A stretch of DNA of 64,000 nt from CAZHCA01 sp964530825 (GTDB lineage Bacteria; Bacteroidota; Bacteroidia; Chitinophagales; Saprospiraceae): positions 1 to 64,000 of the forward strand of contig CAZHCA010000024.1 in assembly GCA_964530825.1 (NCBI GenBank), given 5' to 3'. A program made the position numbers and the translations under genes. Positions 16,623 to 24,883 of the stretch are shown in pieces; the first letter of the stretch is position 1; every line of letters starts with the position of its first letter. A model generated the notes under the pieces. The model was not told the origin of the DNA, did not search any database, and saw only the letters and a list, made by a program, of their open reading frames with translations.

Positions 16623-17658
16623 CCGCATGGTGCAAGCCGGCAAACGACTGCTGGCTCAGCAAACGCACCGCATTTACGAACTACCGATTTTAACCTTAAT
16701 GCCCCACAGCCGCTGTAATTGTCGCTGCGTGATGTGTGACATTTGGAAGGCCAACCAGAATGGCCGGGAACTTACCCTGGAAGATTTCGAGCCCCATCTC
16801 GAAAGTATGGCCCGGCTGGGCGTTAAGCAGGTTGTCTTCTCCGGAGGAGAGGCCCTCATGCACTCCAACCTGTGGCCTTTTTGTGCAGCCTTACACGGCA
16901 TGAATATCAAGATTACTTTGCTATCGACCGGTTTGCTGCTGCGTCCGCGGGCCGAATTGGTGACCCGGTGGATCGATGAGGTTATCGTCTCCCTCGATGG
17001 CAGCCAGGAGGTGCACAACCGCATTCGCGATATTCCGCGTGCCTACGCTAAGCTGGCTGAAGGAGTAGCCGCACTGAAAGCCATCCGCAACGACTATCCG
17101 GTTACCGGACGCTGTGTGCTGCAGCGCCTTAATTTTCGGGACTTACCCAATATCATCGACGCTGCCAAGGCAATCGGTTTGGACCAGATCTCTTTTCTAC
17201 CGGCTGACGTATCGAGTACGGCCTTCAATCGGACCGAGCCGCTGCCCGGCGAGCGCGTCTCAATGATCGCTCTTAGCCCGGAGGAAGTCGAAGCCTTTGG
17301 GCAGATCGTCGAATCAACTTTTCGATCGCATCGTGCCGAATTTGTTACCCGCTACGTAGCCGAGCATCCATCTAAAATTCGCAATATGGTGCAGTATTTT
17401 GCCGCGATTAATGGGCAGGCCGACTTCCCGCCTGTACGCTGCAACGCCCCCTGGGTGTCGGCCGTGGTCGAAACCAACGGCGACGTTCAGCCTTGTTTTT
17501 TCCACGAAAAAATAGGCAATATCTTCGAAGATGACCTTGCTGATATCATCAATGCACCGGAGTCGATCGCCTTCCGGAGGTCACTCCGGGTCGATGAAAA
17601 TCCGGTTTGCCGAAAGTGCGTATGTTCGCTGTACCTGAACCCAGGAGCCGAAATCTAG
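16612..17658 (+). CDS. Radical SAM protein with SPASM-like C-terminal cysteine cluster
   Basis: A 348-residue protein. C35-x3-C39-x2-C42 (within SRCNCRCVMC) binds the SAM-ligating cluster. VVFSGGEALMH is the GGE motif, and DEVIVSLDGSQEVHNRIR lies in the barrel. The C-terminus has CNAPW, QPCFFHEKIGNIFEDDL and CRKCVC, the cysteine pattern of a SPASM/Twitch auxiliary cluster. ATG at 16612 is preferred over an upstream TTG at 16573 because it starts next to family-typical sequence and overlaps the sulfotransferase stop by only 11 bases. SPASM enzymes modify peptides or sugars; nearby peptide precursors are not seen, so a carbohydrate or aminoglycan substrate seems likelier. Confidence 0.85.
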   Translation: MKYSRMVQAGKRLLAQQTHRIYELPILTLMPHSRCNCRCVMCDIWKANQNGRELTLEDFEPHLESMARLGVKQVVFSGGEALMHSNLWPFCAALHGMNIKITLLSTGLLLRPRAELVTRWIDEVIVSLDGSQEVHNRIRDIPRAYAKLAEGVAALKAIRNDYPVTGRCVLQRLNFRDLPNIIDAAKAIGLDQISFLPADVSSTAFNRTEPLPGERVSMIALSPEEVEAFGQIVESTFRSHRAEFVTRYVAEHPSKIRNMVQYFAAINGQADFPPVRCNAPWVSAVVETNGDVQPCFFHEKIGNIFEDDLADIINAPESIAFRRSLRVDENPVCRKCVCSLYLNPGAEI

Positions 17659-17662
17659 TAAT

Positions 17663-18814
17663 ATGCCTAAAAAGCGGATCGCCGTTATCGTGCCAGGAGG
17701 AATTGGGGTGGGCCACTACAACGAAGGCGTACCAGCCCTGGAGGCGCTACTTGCAAAGCTGGGTAAGCATCACGATGTGTGTGTCTTTCCGCTGGGCAAG
17801 GTTAATAACGATTACCAACCAGTCAATTTTCGATTGTTTCCCTTGCAGGAAGCATATACGCGTCCGCTGGCGCTGCGTATGTTTAAAACCAGTCAGCGCC
17901 TGATGCGGCAACATCGACAGCGTTCTTTCGATTTGCTCCATGCTTTCTGGGGTTATCCGGCGGGTTTGTTGGCTGCTTGGTGGAGCCGCCGCTGGCAAAT
18001 ACCCAGTCTGGTGAGCTTGATGGGCGGGGAGCTGGTTCATCTGCCCGATATCGGGTACGGTAGTCCGCCGTGCTACCCGAAACGGCAGCTCACCGAATGG
18101 ACCCTCCGCCGAGCCGATGCGACAACTACCCTCACCACCTATCAGCAAGGATTGCTACCTGGTGATAAATTTCGCAACCGAAACCGGGTCGTTCCTTTGG
18201 GTGTCGATACCAGTTTATTTGCTTATCAGCCAGCGCGACCGAAGGGCCCCTGGCAATTCATCCATATCGCCAATTTAAACATGGTAAAGGACCAACTGAT
18301 GTTGCTGCGGGCTTTCGCCCGCATTCGGGAAGCAGTTGATGCCCGGCTGACGATTGTCGGGCCCGATTATCTGCACGGAAAGCTACAGGCCTGGGTTGGT
18401 CAGCAAGGATTAGGGTGCGACGTTATCTTTACTGGTTACGTTCGGCATAAGGAATTGACCTGCTATTTGCACCGGGCCCATATCATGCTGCATACCTCCC
18501 GGTACGAAGCCATGGGGGTCGTATTGGCAGAGGCCATGGCTACCGGCGTAATGGTGGCGGGCACCCGGGTTGGCTTACTCGCCGACTTGACCCCTGAGTA
18601 TGGGGTGGGGGTCGAGGTAGGCGACGAGGTGACTCTGGCACAGCAAGTACTCGAGTTATTAGACGACCAAGAGCGGCAGTTACGCCTCCGTACCTGGGGC
18701 CGCAGGTGGGCAGAGCAGTACGATCTAAACTGGACGACCCAGCAATTTGGAAATTTGTACGAAGAACTGGCGCCCTTACGGAAAAAGGGCGTAAAAAGCG
18801 AGTTTTATGCGTAA
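17663..18814 (+). CDS. GT4-type glycosyltransferase
   Basis: A 383-residue GT-B enzyme. VPGGIGVGHYNEGVPALEAL near the N-terminus forms the acceptor-side glycine-rich loop. VVPLGVDTSLF is at about 177-187. The donor site has SRYEAMGVVLAEAMATG, giving E-x7-E. It begins 4 bases after the radical SAM stop, and its end overlaps the next radical SAM gene by 8 bases, so the cluster is one transcription unit. The sugar is unknown. Confidence 0.88.
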   Translation: MPKKRIAVIVPGGIGVGHYNEGVPALEALLAKLGKHHDVCVFPLGKVNNDYQPVNFRLFPLQEAYTRPLALRMFKTSQRLMRQHRQRSFDLLHAFWGYPAGLLAAWWSRRWQIPSLVSLMGGELVHLPDIGYGSPPCYPKRQLTEWTLRRADATTTLTTYQQGLLPGDKFRNRNRVVPLGVDTSLFAYQPARPKGPWQFIHIANLNMVKDQLMLLRAFARIREAVDARLTIVGPDYLHGKLQAWVGQQGLGCDVIFTGYVRHKELTCYLHRAHIMLHTSRYEAMGVVLAEAMATGVMVAGTRVGLLADLTPEYGVGVEVGDEVTLAQQVLELLDDQERQLRLRTWGRRWAEQYDLNWTTQQFGNLYEELAPLRKKGVKSEFYA

Positions 18815-20321
18815 GGTATTATTATTTAATCCCCGTGCCATTGGAAAGAGGAGCCCACACTACCGCATTCCAAACAGTATTTTACAGGTGGGGGCGTCAA
18901 TCCACGAGCAATTTGATTACGTTTTTGTAGATGGGAACCGAGAGACCGATCCTTGGCCGATTATTGACGGTTACCTGCGGCAAGGTGACTTCGGTTATTT
19001 TGGGGCAACAGTTATGCCGGGGCCGCAACTGAAAGAGGCCATCCGGATCACCAAAAAGGTGCGCACGCACTTTCCGAAAATCGTTAATATTTGGGGCGGG
19101 TATTTTCCTTCTAACCATCCCCAGGTAGTCCTGGACTCCGGTATGGTCGATTTTATCATCAACGGTCCGGGAGACGAGGCTTTTCCACAGTTACTGAATC
19201 ATTTGGAAAAGGGAGGCCCTTTCGAATTGGTCAAAAACCTGATATTCAAAGCGCCAGATGGTACGATCGTAAAAACCCCTAAGGCAGGACTGGCCGACCA
19301 GGATCAATTGCCACGCCTACCTTACGATTACCTACACCAGTTTTATCCGATAGAAGGATATCTGAAACCTACTCACCTAGGCCAGGAGACTATCGCTTAC
19401 CATTCCAGCCTGGGCTGTCCGTTCAAGTGTTCTTTCTGTGCGGTAGTGCCGATCTACAACGCTCGCTGGAAAGGTAAGTCGGCTAAACATATCTACCGGG
19501 ACATTATGCACATTAAAGAAAACTACGGAGGCGATGCCATTGAATTTCACGACAATAATTTCTTTGTTTCGGAAAAGCGCACCGTAGCCTTTGCCAGGCT
19601 GATTCGTCCCCACAGTATGAACTGGTGGGGCGAAGGACGAATCGACACGCTAGATAAATACAGCGACGAGTCCCTTGCCCTCCTTAGCGAGTCTGGCTGC
19701 CGGATGATCTTTTTTGGGGCCGAAAGCGGCAATGATGAGCTGTTGTCGCAAATGGACAAAGGTGGCAAACAAACCGGCGAACAGATCAAAAGCTTTGCGG
19801 CCCGGCTCCGGCAATTCGATATCACGCCCGAGTATTCCTTCGTATTGGGGTTGCCGGCCGAAACGTCTCGGAAGGTTCGGTGCCAAATCGAGTCGGAGAT
19901 CCGTTTTATTAAGCAAATCAAGGCGATCAATCCCAAAACCGAGATTATAATTTACATCTACAGTCCAGTACCTACGGAAGGCTCGGAGCTCTACCAGCGG
20001 ATTACGGAAGCAGGATTTTCATTTCCCGCCCATTTGGAAGATTGGCTGGAGCCTGAGTGGGAAAAGTTTGACTTGCGCAAAAACCCGCTTACGCCCTGGC
20101 TCAAACCCCGCATGGTCGATCGGATACGCGATTTCGAGACCGTGATCAATGCCTACTATCCAACGGCTACCGACATTCGGATTAGCGACTTCCAGCGGCG
20201 CGTCATTCGACAGCTGGCCGGTTTGCGTTACCGGTTTAACTTTTACCAGCACCCCTACGAATTAAAAGCCCTGCAGAAGTTCTGGTTGCGCTATCGGCAG
20301 CCGGAGTTAGAGGGGTTTTGA
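18807..20321 (+). CDS. B12-binding-domain radical SAM protein (third in the locus)
   Basis: A 504-residue protein. The N-terminal cobalamin-binding-like domain has IWGGYFPSNHPQVVLDSGMV (residues 95-114) and VDFIINGPGDEA. It is followed by the cluster motif C204-x3-C208-x2-C211 in SSLGCPFKCSFC. EFHDNNFFV and FGAESGNDELL belong to the barrel. It is more distant from the two leftward radical SAM proteins than those are from each other. A methyltransferase gene follows 39 bases downstream, repeating the radical SAM/methyltransferase pairing of the leftward block. Function by family: radical methylation or a related C-H modification; the target is unknown. Confidence 0.88.
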   Translation: MRKVLLFNPRAIGKRSPHYRIPNSILQVGASIHEQFDYVFVDGNRETDPWPIIDGYLRQGDFGYFGATVMPGPQLKEAIRITKKVRTHFPKIVNIWGGYFPSNHPQVVLDSGMVDFIINGPGDEAFPQLLNHLEKGGPFELVKNLIFKAPDGTIVKTPKAGLADQDQLPRLPYDYLHQFYPIEGYLKPTHLGQETIAYHSSLGCPFKCSFCAVVPIYNARWKGKSAKHIYRDIMHIKENYGGDAIEFHDNNFFVSEKRTVAFARLIRPHSMNWWGEGRIDTLDKYSDESLALLSESGCRMIFFGAESGNDELLSQMDKGGKQTGEQIKSFAARLRQFDITPEYSFVLGLPAETSRKVRCQIESEIRFIKQIKAINPKTEIIIYIYSPVPTEGSELYQRITEAGFSFPAHLEDWLEPEWEKFDLRKNPLTPWLKPRMVDRIRDFETVINAYYPTATDIRISDFQRRVIRQLAGLRYRFNFYQHPYELKALQKFWLRYRQPELEGF

Positions 20322-20360
20322 ATCCTATAGTTTTTCCCAAATGGCACAGCCCAGCTAACT

Positions 20361-21104
20361 ATGACATTACGCCGTAAAATAATTATCCGTCTGCCGCTTT
20401 TTGTGCGGAAAAAACGTGTACTCGACCCGTACACCGGTTATCAATACTGGGCGGAGCGATACGAGTCAAAGGGGAACCTGATGCACCTGCTGGATAGTGA
20501 GTTGGTCGAAGATCAGCTTGCTGGAATCGACCTGAACGGTAAAACGGTACTGGATGTTGGTTGTGGTACCGGCCGGTACTACTCACGTTTCCGGCAAGCT
20601 GGCGTGGGGAGGTGGATGGGGTGTGATCTTGCTCCTGCCATGTTGGAGCGACTGCGGGTTAAATATCCGGAAGCTGAGGTGTATGAAGTAATAGATCACC
20701 GGCTGCCTTTTTTAGTCGATCGATCCGTAGACCTCCTGTTTTCAACGTTGGCCATCGGGCATTTGCCGGTGTTGGCGCCCTATGTACAGGAGTGGGCTCG
20801 CGTGCTGCGTCCCGGGGGCATGGTACTCTTCACAGGGAATCACCCCGATGCGTTGCGCTATGGCGCCGAACGCACCTTTGGGTATCGGGGACAGACCCTA
20901 CGCATTCGCAACTACATACATTCGTTTCGGGCCATTCGATCGCTGCTGAACGCCTGTGGCTGGCGAGAAATTGCTCATGAGGAGCGCGCGGTAGGCCCCG
21001 AGCACCGCGCCTTTTTCGAAAACCAGAATGCATTAGCGAGCTACCGGCTGGTGGCGGGGCAACCCATAATTTATCTCATGCGATGGCAGCAATCCAACCA
21101 CTAA
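20361..21104 (+). CDS. Class I SAM-dependent methyltransferase
   Basis: A 247-residue protein. VLDVGCGTGRYY (residues 63-74) is motif I, GCDLAPAML is motif II, LLFSTLAIGHL fits motif IV, and ARVLRPGGMVLFTG is the motif VI hairpin typical of the Methyltransf_11 family. The start ATG at 20361 follows a short leader. The 3' end overlaps the amidohydrolase start by 22 bases. It is paired with the radical SAM protein just upstream. The substrate is presumably a glycan or glycolipid intermediate of this pathway. Confidence 0.87.
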   Translation: MTLRRKIIIRLPLFVRKKRVLDPYTGYQYWAERYESKGNLMHLLDSELVEDQLAGIDLNGKTVLDVGCGTGRYYSRFRQAGVGRWMGCDLAPAMLERLRVKYPEAEVYEVIDHRLPFLVDRSVDLLFSTLAIGHLPVLAPYVQEWARVLRPGGMVLFTGNHPDALRYGAERTFGYRGQTLRIRNYIHSFRAIRSLLNACGWREIAHEERAVGPEHRAFFENQNALASYRLVAGQPIIYLMRWQQSNH

Positions 21105-22225
21105 TGCTTCGCCAGGTGCATCTGCTGGGTGCCAGAGCACCTAAGGATCTGGTACTGGAAGCCGGCCGAATAGCCGCCGTGACAAACCACTCTCCCGGCG
21201 TAGGCGAAGGTATATTGTTAAAGCAAAGCCTGGCTTTTCCCGGGTTGATCAATTCACACGATCACCTCGAACTGAATAACTTTCCCTTTTCCTCCACCGG
21301 TCGGCACCCCAACTATCGCAACTGGGCACAGGATGTCCAATCTAATTTTCAGTCCGCGATTGAGGAGGTTACGGCGATCCCACTCCCACTGCGGTACACC
21401 TGGGGAGTGATCAAAAACCTGGTTTGCGGCATAACGACCGTTGTTCAGCACGGGGCAGTAGTGCACGGCCCGTGGCCCATCAGCGTGCTAACGCCCCGGT
21501 CGCTGCATTCGGTAGCTTTTGAGCCGAGTTGGCGCCGGAAGATCCTGCTGGGCAGGTCGCCTGTTGTCATTCACCTGGGCGAAGGAGTGGATGTAACCGC
21601 CCGGCGGGAAGTGCAGCAGCTGATTAAGAGCAACGTTTTTAAAAGAAAGATAGTAGCCGTCCACGGGATTGCCCTGCAAAAAGAAGAGGCTAAGCAACTG
21701 CAGGCCTTAATCTGGTGTCCTGATTCCAATCGACGTCTCTACGGTCAGACGGCTAAAGTGAATGAGTTGCGCCATCACCTACTCTTGCTCTTCGGAACCG
21801 ATTCGACCCTGAGCGCACACTGGGATATCTGGACCCACCTGCGGCATGCCCGGACCACGCAGATGTTGAAGGACGAAAGCCTGCTATCTGCGTTAACAAC
21901 GGAACCGGCCGACTGCTGGGGGTTATCGGACTGTGGTCGCCTGGCGCCTGGCCAGGCTGCCGACCTGGTTGTCGTTCGAAAGAAGACAGCAGATCCCTGG
22001 GAGGCTTTTTTCCAAACCACGCCAGGCGATGTGCTGCTGGTCATAAAAAGTGGGCATCCCGTCTTGATGGATGCATCCCTGTATCAGGGGCAAGCTGGCT
22101 ACTGGCCCGCTGCGGTTGAAGGGATGGTCAAATACCTAGCCTGGGATGTACCCCAACTGGTCGAAGCGATGAAGACGCATACCCATGATCTGGGGCCGGT
22201 ACCCATTACCCGGTATCAGCCATGA
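21083..22225 (+). CDS. Metal-dependent amidohydrolase superfamily enzyme
   Basis: A 380-residue TIM-barrel hydrolase with an N-terminal beta-sandwich strand set (1-50). The metal ligands all appear intact: H59-x-H61 in INSHDHLEL, H164 in IHLGEG, H194 in VHGIAL, and D240 in FGTDSTLS. GRLAPGQAADLVVV closes the composite beta-sandwich. This pattern fits the chlorohydrolase/deaminase-like subgroup that deaminates or hydrolyses cyclic amides and N-substituted rings. It overlaps the methyltransferase by 22 bases and the next glycosyltransferase by 4 (ATGA), so it belongs to the glycan operon, an unusual setting. It might deacylate or deaminate a pathway intermediate; that role is an inference. Confidence 0.82.
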   Translation: MAAIQPLMLRQVHLLGARAPKDLVLEAGRIAAVTNHSPGVGEGILLKQSLAFPGLINSHDHLELNNFPFSSTGRHPNYRNWAQDVQSNFQSAIEEVTAIPLPLRYTWGVIKNLVCGITTVVQHGAVVHGPWPISVLTPRSLHSVAFEPSWRRKILLGRSPVVIHLGEGVDVTARREVQQLIKSNVFKRKIVAVHGIALQKEEAKQLQALIWCPDSNRRLYGQTAKVNELRHHLLLLFGTDSTLSAHWDIWTHLRHARTTQMLKDESLLSALTTEPADCWGLSDCGRLAPGQAADLVVVRKKTADPWEAFFQTTPGDVLLVIKSGHPVLMDASLYQGQAGYWPAAVEGMVKYLAWDVPQLVEAMKTHTHDLGPVPITRYQP

Positions 22226-23367
22226 AAGTCACACACGTCTATTTCAACAGTTACCAGCGGGGCGAGACTCCCGATCAGTTGCTCAGGCGTTTGTTCACCA
22301 TTAAAGACTGGGTGGATATCCTTTCGAAAAAAGGCGTGGCCGTCACGGTAACCCTTCGGTTTCATCAAGATCTCCACTGGCGGGTAGGTATGGCAGACTA
22401 CTATTTTATTCGCGATGGTCGACCCGCTTGGGTGGGCAACCGGCAGGTACCCGTCCGCTACCTGCGCAGATTGCTTCGACTACTCGTTGCCCAAGTCCCT
22501 CATGTGTTGCATGCGCATGACCTCAACACTGTTACCGCAAATGCACTATTGCGCCAGGTACTACCCAGGCAGACGCCTATGCTCATTCAGGATCACGGTG
22601 CATTGCCTCAGTCTCAGCTATTGCAATTACAACGTTTCTTTTTCCGGCAGGTAGACGCTTTTCTCTTTGCCGCCCCCGGTCAAGAAATTTCCTGGTTGGC
22701 GCATGGGGTTATTCCCGCTGCAAATCGCTGTTTTTTTATCATGGAAAATAGCGTAGATTTTCAGATAAACAATCGGGCCTTATCCCGCACCCGAACTGGT
22801 TTATTCGGTGATCCGGTCTTCCTTTGGGTAGGAAACCTTAACGCCAATAAAGACCCCCTGACTGTACTATATGGGATGGAGCCTGTCTTTGCCCAGCTAC
22901 CCGGAGCCCGCATGTATCTCCTGTACAAGGAAGCCGACTTGGAGCAGGTAGTGCTCAGTTGGTTAGCCGCTCGCCCTTCACTGACCAGCCGTATCCATTT
23001 ATTAGGCGAGCGTCCGCGTGCAGAATTAGCGGCCTACTACAACAGTGCCAATTACTTCCTTCTGGGAAGTCATAAAGAGGGGAGTGGGTATGCCCTGATC
23101 GAAGCCTTGGCGTGTGGCTGCATACCCGTAGTGACGGATATTCCCTCCTTTCGCCGCCTTACAAATGGCGGACGATTAGGTGGATTGTGGACGCCCGGCT
23201 GTGCCGACAGCTTAACTGACGCCCTGCAAGTGGTTTTGAAAAAAGACCAAGTTGCGGAGCGGCAGCGGGTGCGCCGGTACTTTGAGCAGCAGTGGAGTTT
23301 CGAGGCGTTGGGTAATCAGATGCTTGGAATGTATGAGCAAATACACAAATTAAAAGGAAAAACTTAA
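22222..23367 (+). CDS. GT4-type glycosyltransferase, last gene of the rightward operon
   Basis: A 381-residue GT-B enzyme. HVLHAHDLNTVTANALL sits in the N-terminal domain. FLWVGNLNANKDPLTVLYG starts the donor domain, and HKEGSGYALIEALACG supplies the E-x7-E donor site. It has an ATGA overlap with the amidohydrolase. No gene follows on this strand, and the next 790 bases hold only decayed fragments, so this is probably the operon's end. The donor sugar is unknown. Confidence 0.87.
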   Translation: MKVTHVYFNSYQRGETPDQLLRRLFTIKDWVDILSKKGVAVTVTLRFHQDLHWRVGMADYYFIRDGRPAWVGNRQVPVRYLRRLLRLLVAQVPHVLHAHDLNTVTANALLRQVLPRQTPMLIQDHGALPQSQLLQLQRFFFRQVDAFLFAAPGQEISWLAHGVIPAANRCFFIMENSVDFQINNRALSRTRTGLFGDPVFLWVGNLNANKDPLTVLYGMEPVFAQLPGARMYLLYKEADLEQVVLSWLAARPSLTSRIHLLGERPRAELAAYYNSANYFLLGSHKEGSGYALIEALACGCIPVVTDIPSFRRLTNGGRLGGLWTPGCADSLTDALQVVLKKDQVAERQRVRRYFEQQWSFEALGNQMLGMYEQIHKLKGKT

Positions 23368-23507
23368 GGTTAAAACCCTTTCGAAGAGTTTCACTTATCA
23401 CATCTTAAATTGCAACATCAATGGATAAAGCTTATGCTAGTGACTATCCCACAATAATTAATCGTTCTTTTACAGGAATAAGAATATCTTAAAATTAAGG
23501 TCCGGAG

Positions 23508-23594
23508 ATGGTAGCAGAATTATTGCTCGATGTTGTGGTCGTTGAACCCGGGGGTATTCAAACGGAATGGGGAAATATCGCCATGAAAAACTTG
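23508..23594 (+). pseudogene. C-terminal fragment of a short-chain dehydrogenase (SDR), joined to an AraC remnant
   Basis: About 29 codons read LLLDVVVVEPGGIQTEWGNI, the segment after the catalytic Tyr-x3-Lys of SDR proteins (the usual VVxVEPGGIxTEW). Nothing of the Rossmann core precedes it. The frame runs straight on into an AraC-family remnant, which points to an internal deletion that fused two once-adjacent genes. The 140 bases between the glycosyltransferase stop (23367) and this fragment show no gene. Confidence 0.65.
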
Positions 23595-24056
23595 AAGAAA
23601 ATCATATTCGAGTATAGTCAAAACCCGGACCGACATAGCCAGCATTTGATTATTTCGAATGTTGAGATGCTGTTGGATTACTGTATAAGGTATTATGACC
23701 GGTAGTTTTATGCTCGTACCAGCTTTAACCAAAATGTTATTTCCAAATTTGAAAAGCTCTTGAAAGCGTATTACCATACTTCGAAATAACAAGATCTGGG
23801 AACTCCTATGTATCGTATTGTGCGAAAAAATTTAATCTATCTCCAACCTATTTAAGTCATTTGCTATAAAAAAGAAACTGGAAAGTCTGCTCAAGAGCAT
23901 ATTCACTTTTTTATTATCGAAAAGGCAAAAAACAGCCTACTCCATTCCAATAGGTCCATGAGTGAAATTACTTATACTTTAGGATGCAAATACCCGCAAT
24001 ATTTCAGCAGTTTGTTCAAGTCAAAAAAAGGGAAAAGTCCAAGCGTTTTTATGAAT
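23595..24056 (+). pseudogene. Decayed AraC-family transcriptional regulator
   Basis: The frame reads NPDRHSQHLIISNVEMLLDY and CIRYYDR, then TAG (23703-23705). It continues FYARTSFNQNVISKFEKLL and meets TAA (23787-23789). The next block, YCAKKFNLSPTYLSHLL, is in a different frame. The original frame resumes with KKETGKSAQEHIHFFIIEKAKN, then MSEITYTLGCKYPQYFSSLF and KGKSPSVF. Together these follow the order of an AraC regulator's C-terminal half, including both helix-turn-helix units. At least two nonsense codons and two frameshifts make it inactive. The region is AT-rich compared with its neighbours. Bases 24057-24158 encode no recognisable product. Confidence 0.8.
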
Positions 24057-24158
24057 TCGAACGAAGGGGCATTGGGATTGGATACAGCGCTGAACGAAGC
24101 CCAAGAGTGCCTCAATAGGAATGCCCTCTATGAGCCCGCAGCATCGGAAGAAATAGCC

Positions 24159-24818
24159 TTAAGATGTATCCGTGTTGCCCAGCTGCCACAATACTCCCCA
24201 ATCGAAGGGAGTCCACCGGCCGGTACGTCGTTGCGCTTTTTTTAATCCGCGGTTGATCCAGTTATTGCAGGTGAAAAACAGGGAATAACGACCACGGGCG
24301 AGAAAAAAGCGATCGCGGTCGCTGTAACCGGTGCTGGCGACCTCCAGCAAACTACCCTCGGAGTCGTAAGCCAGGGTCTGAGTAACATAGCGGACAAGGG
24401 TGTCGACTTGGCCAGGACACAGGTGGAGTGAGCGGGCATCAGTTGGGAGTCGCTGGTAGGGAGCCACGTGCAATACGGCCTCGCTGGGCAAAAACAGGGC
24501 GCGCAGGGTAGGGCCTGGACGCATTTTGGCCCAGGTAGGGGTCTCTAGGTAGAAGTTGCGATCGCCCCAGCCTACGGCCAGGTAGTACCGCTCACCAATT
24601 AGCCCAAGATCCTTCAACAAGGTGTCGGGAAGATGCTTGATCGGGAATAGATAATACAAGTGCAGGCCGTTGGTCGATAGGTAGACCGTATCCCGGGTGG
24701 GGCAGTCGATAATGGCTGGCCGGGTCGGCAGCAAGGCCCCGATGCCGGCGGCCATGAAATAAACCAGTGGCAAAGCTGTCACAAAAAATACGATTCGGCG
24801 GAATTGCTTCATCAACAT
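24159..24818 (-). CDS. DUF2459 family protein (TIGR02117-like)
   Basis: A 219-residue protein with an N-terminal membrane anchor or signal (about 8-27). YYLAVGWGDRNFYLETPTWA is the hallmark of DUF2459, a family of unknown function sometimes found near urease genes in other bacteria. Those genes are absent here. Start ATG at 24818, with a second ATG two codons later. It runs convergent to the AraC remnant and is upstream of nothing obvious on its own strand. It is probably periplasmic or membrane-attached. Confidence 0.8.
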   Translation of the reverse strand: MLMKQFRRIVFFVTALPLVYFMAAGIGALLPTRPAIIDCPTRDTVYLSTNGLHLYYLFPIKHLPDTLLKDLGLIGERYYLAVGWGDRNFYLETPTWAKMRPGPTLRALFLPSEAVLHVAPYQRLPTDARSLHLCPGQVDTLVRYVTQTLAYDSEGSLLEVASTGYSDRDRFFLARGRYSLFFTCNNWINRGLKKAQRRTGRWTPFDWGVLWQLGNTDTS

Positions 24819-24883
24819 ATTCTCTGGCTCCGGTTAAGGGTTATTAAAAAAATACGCGTTGTTAGGCTGAAGAGGGTTAATCC

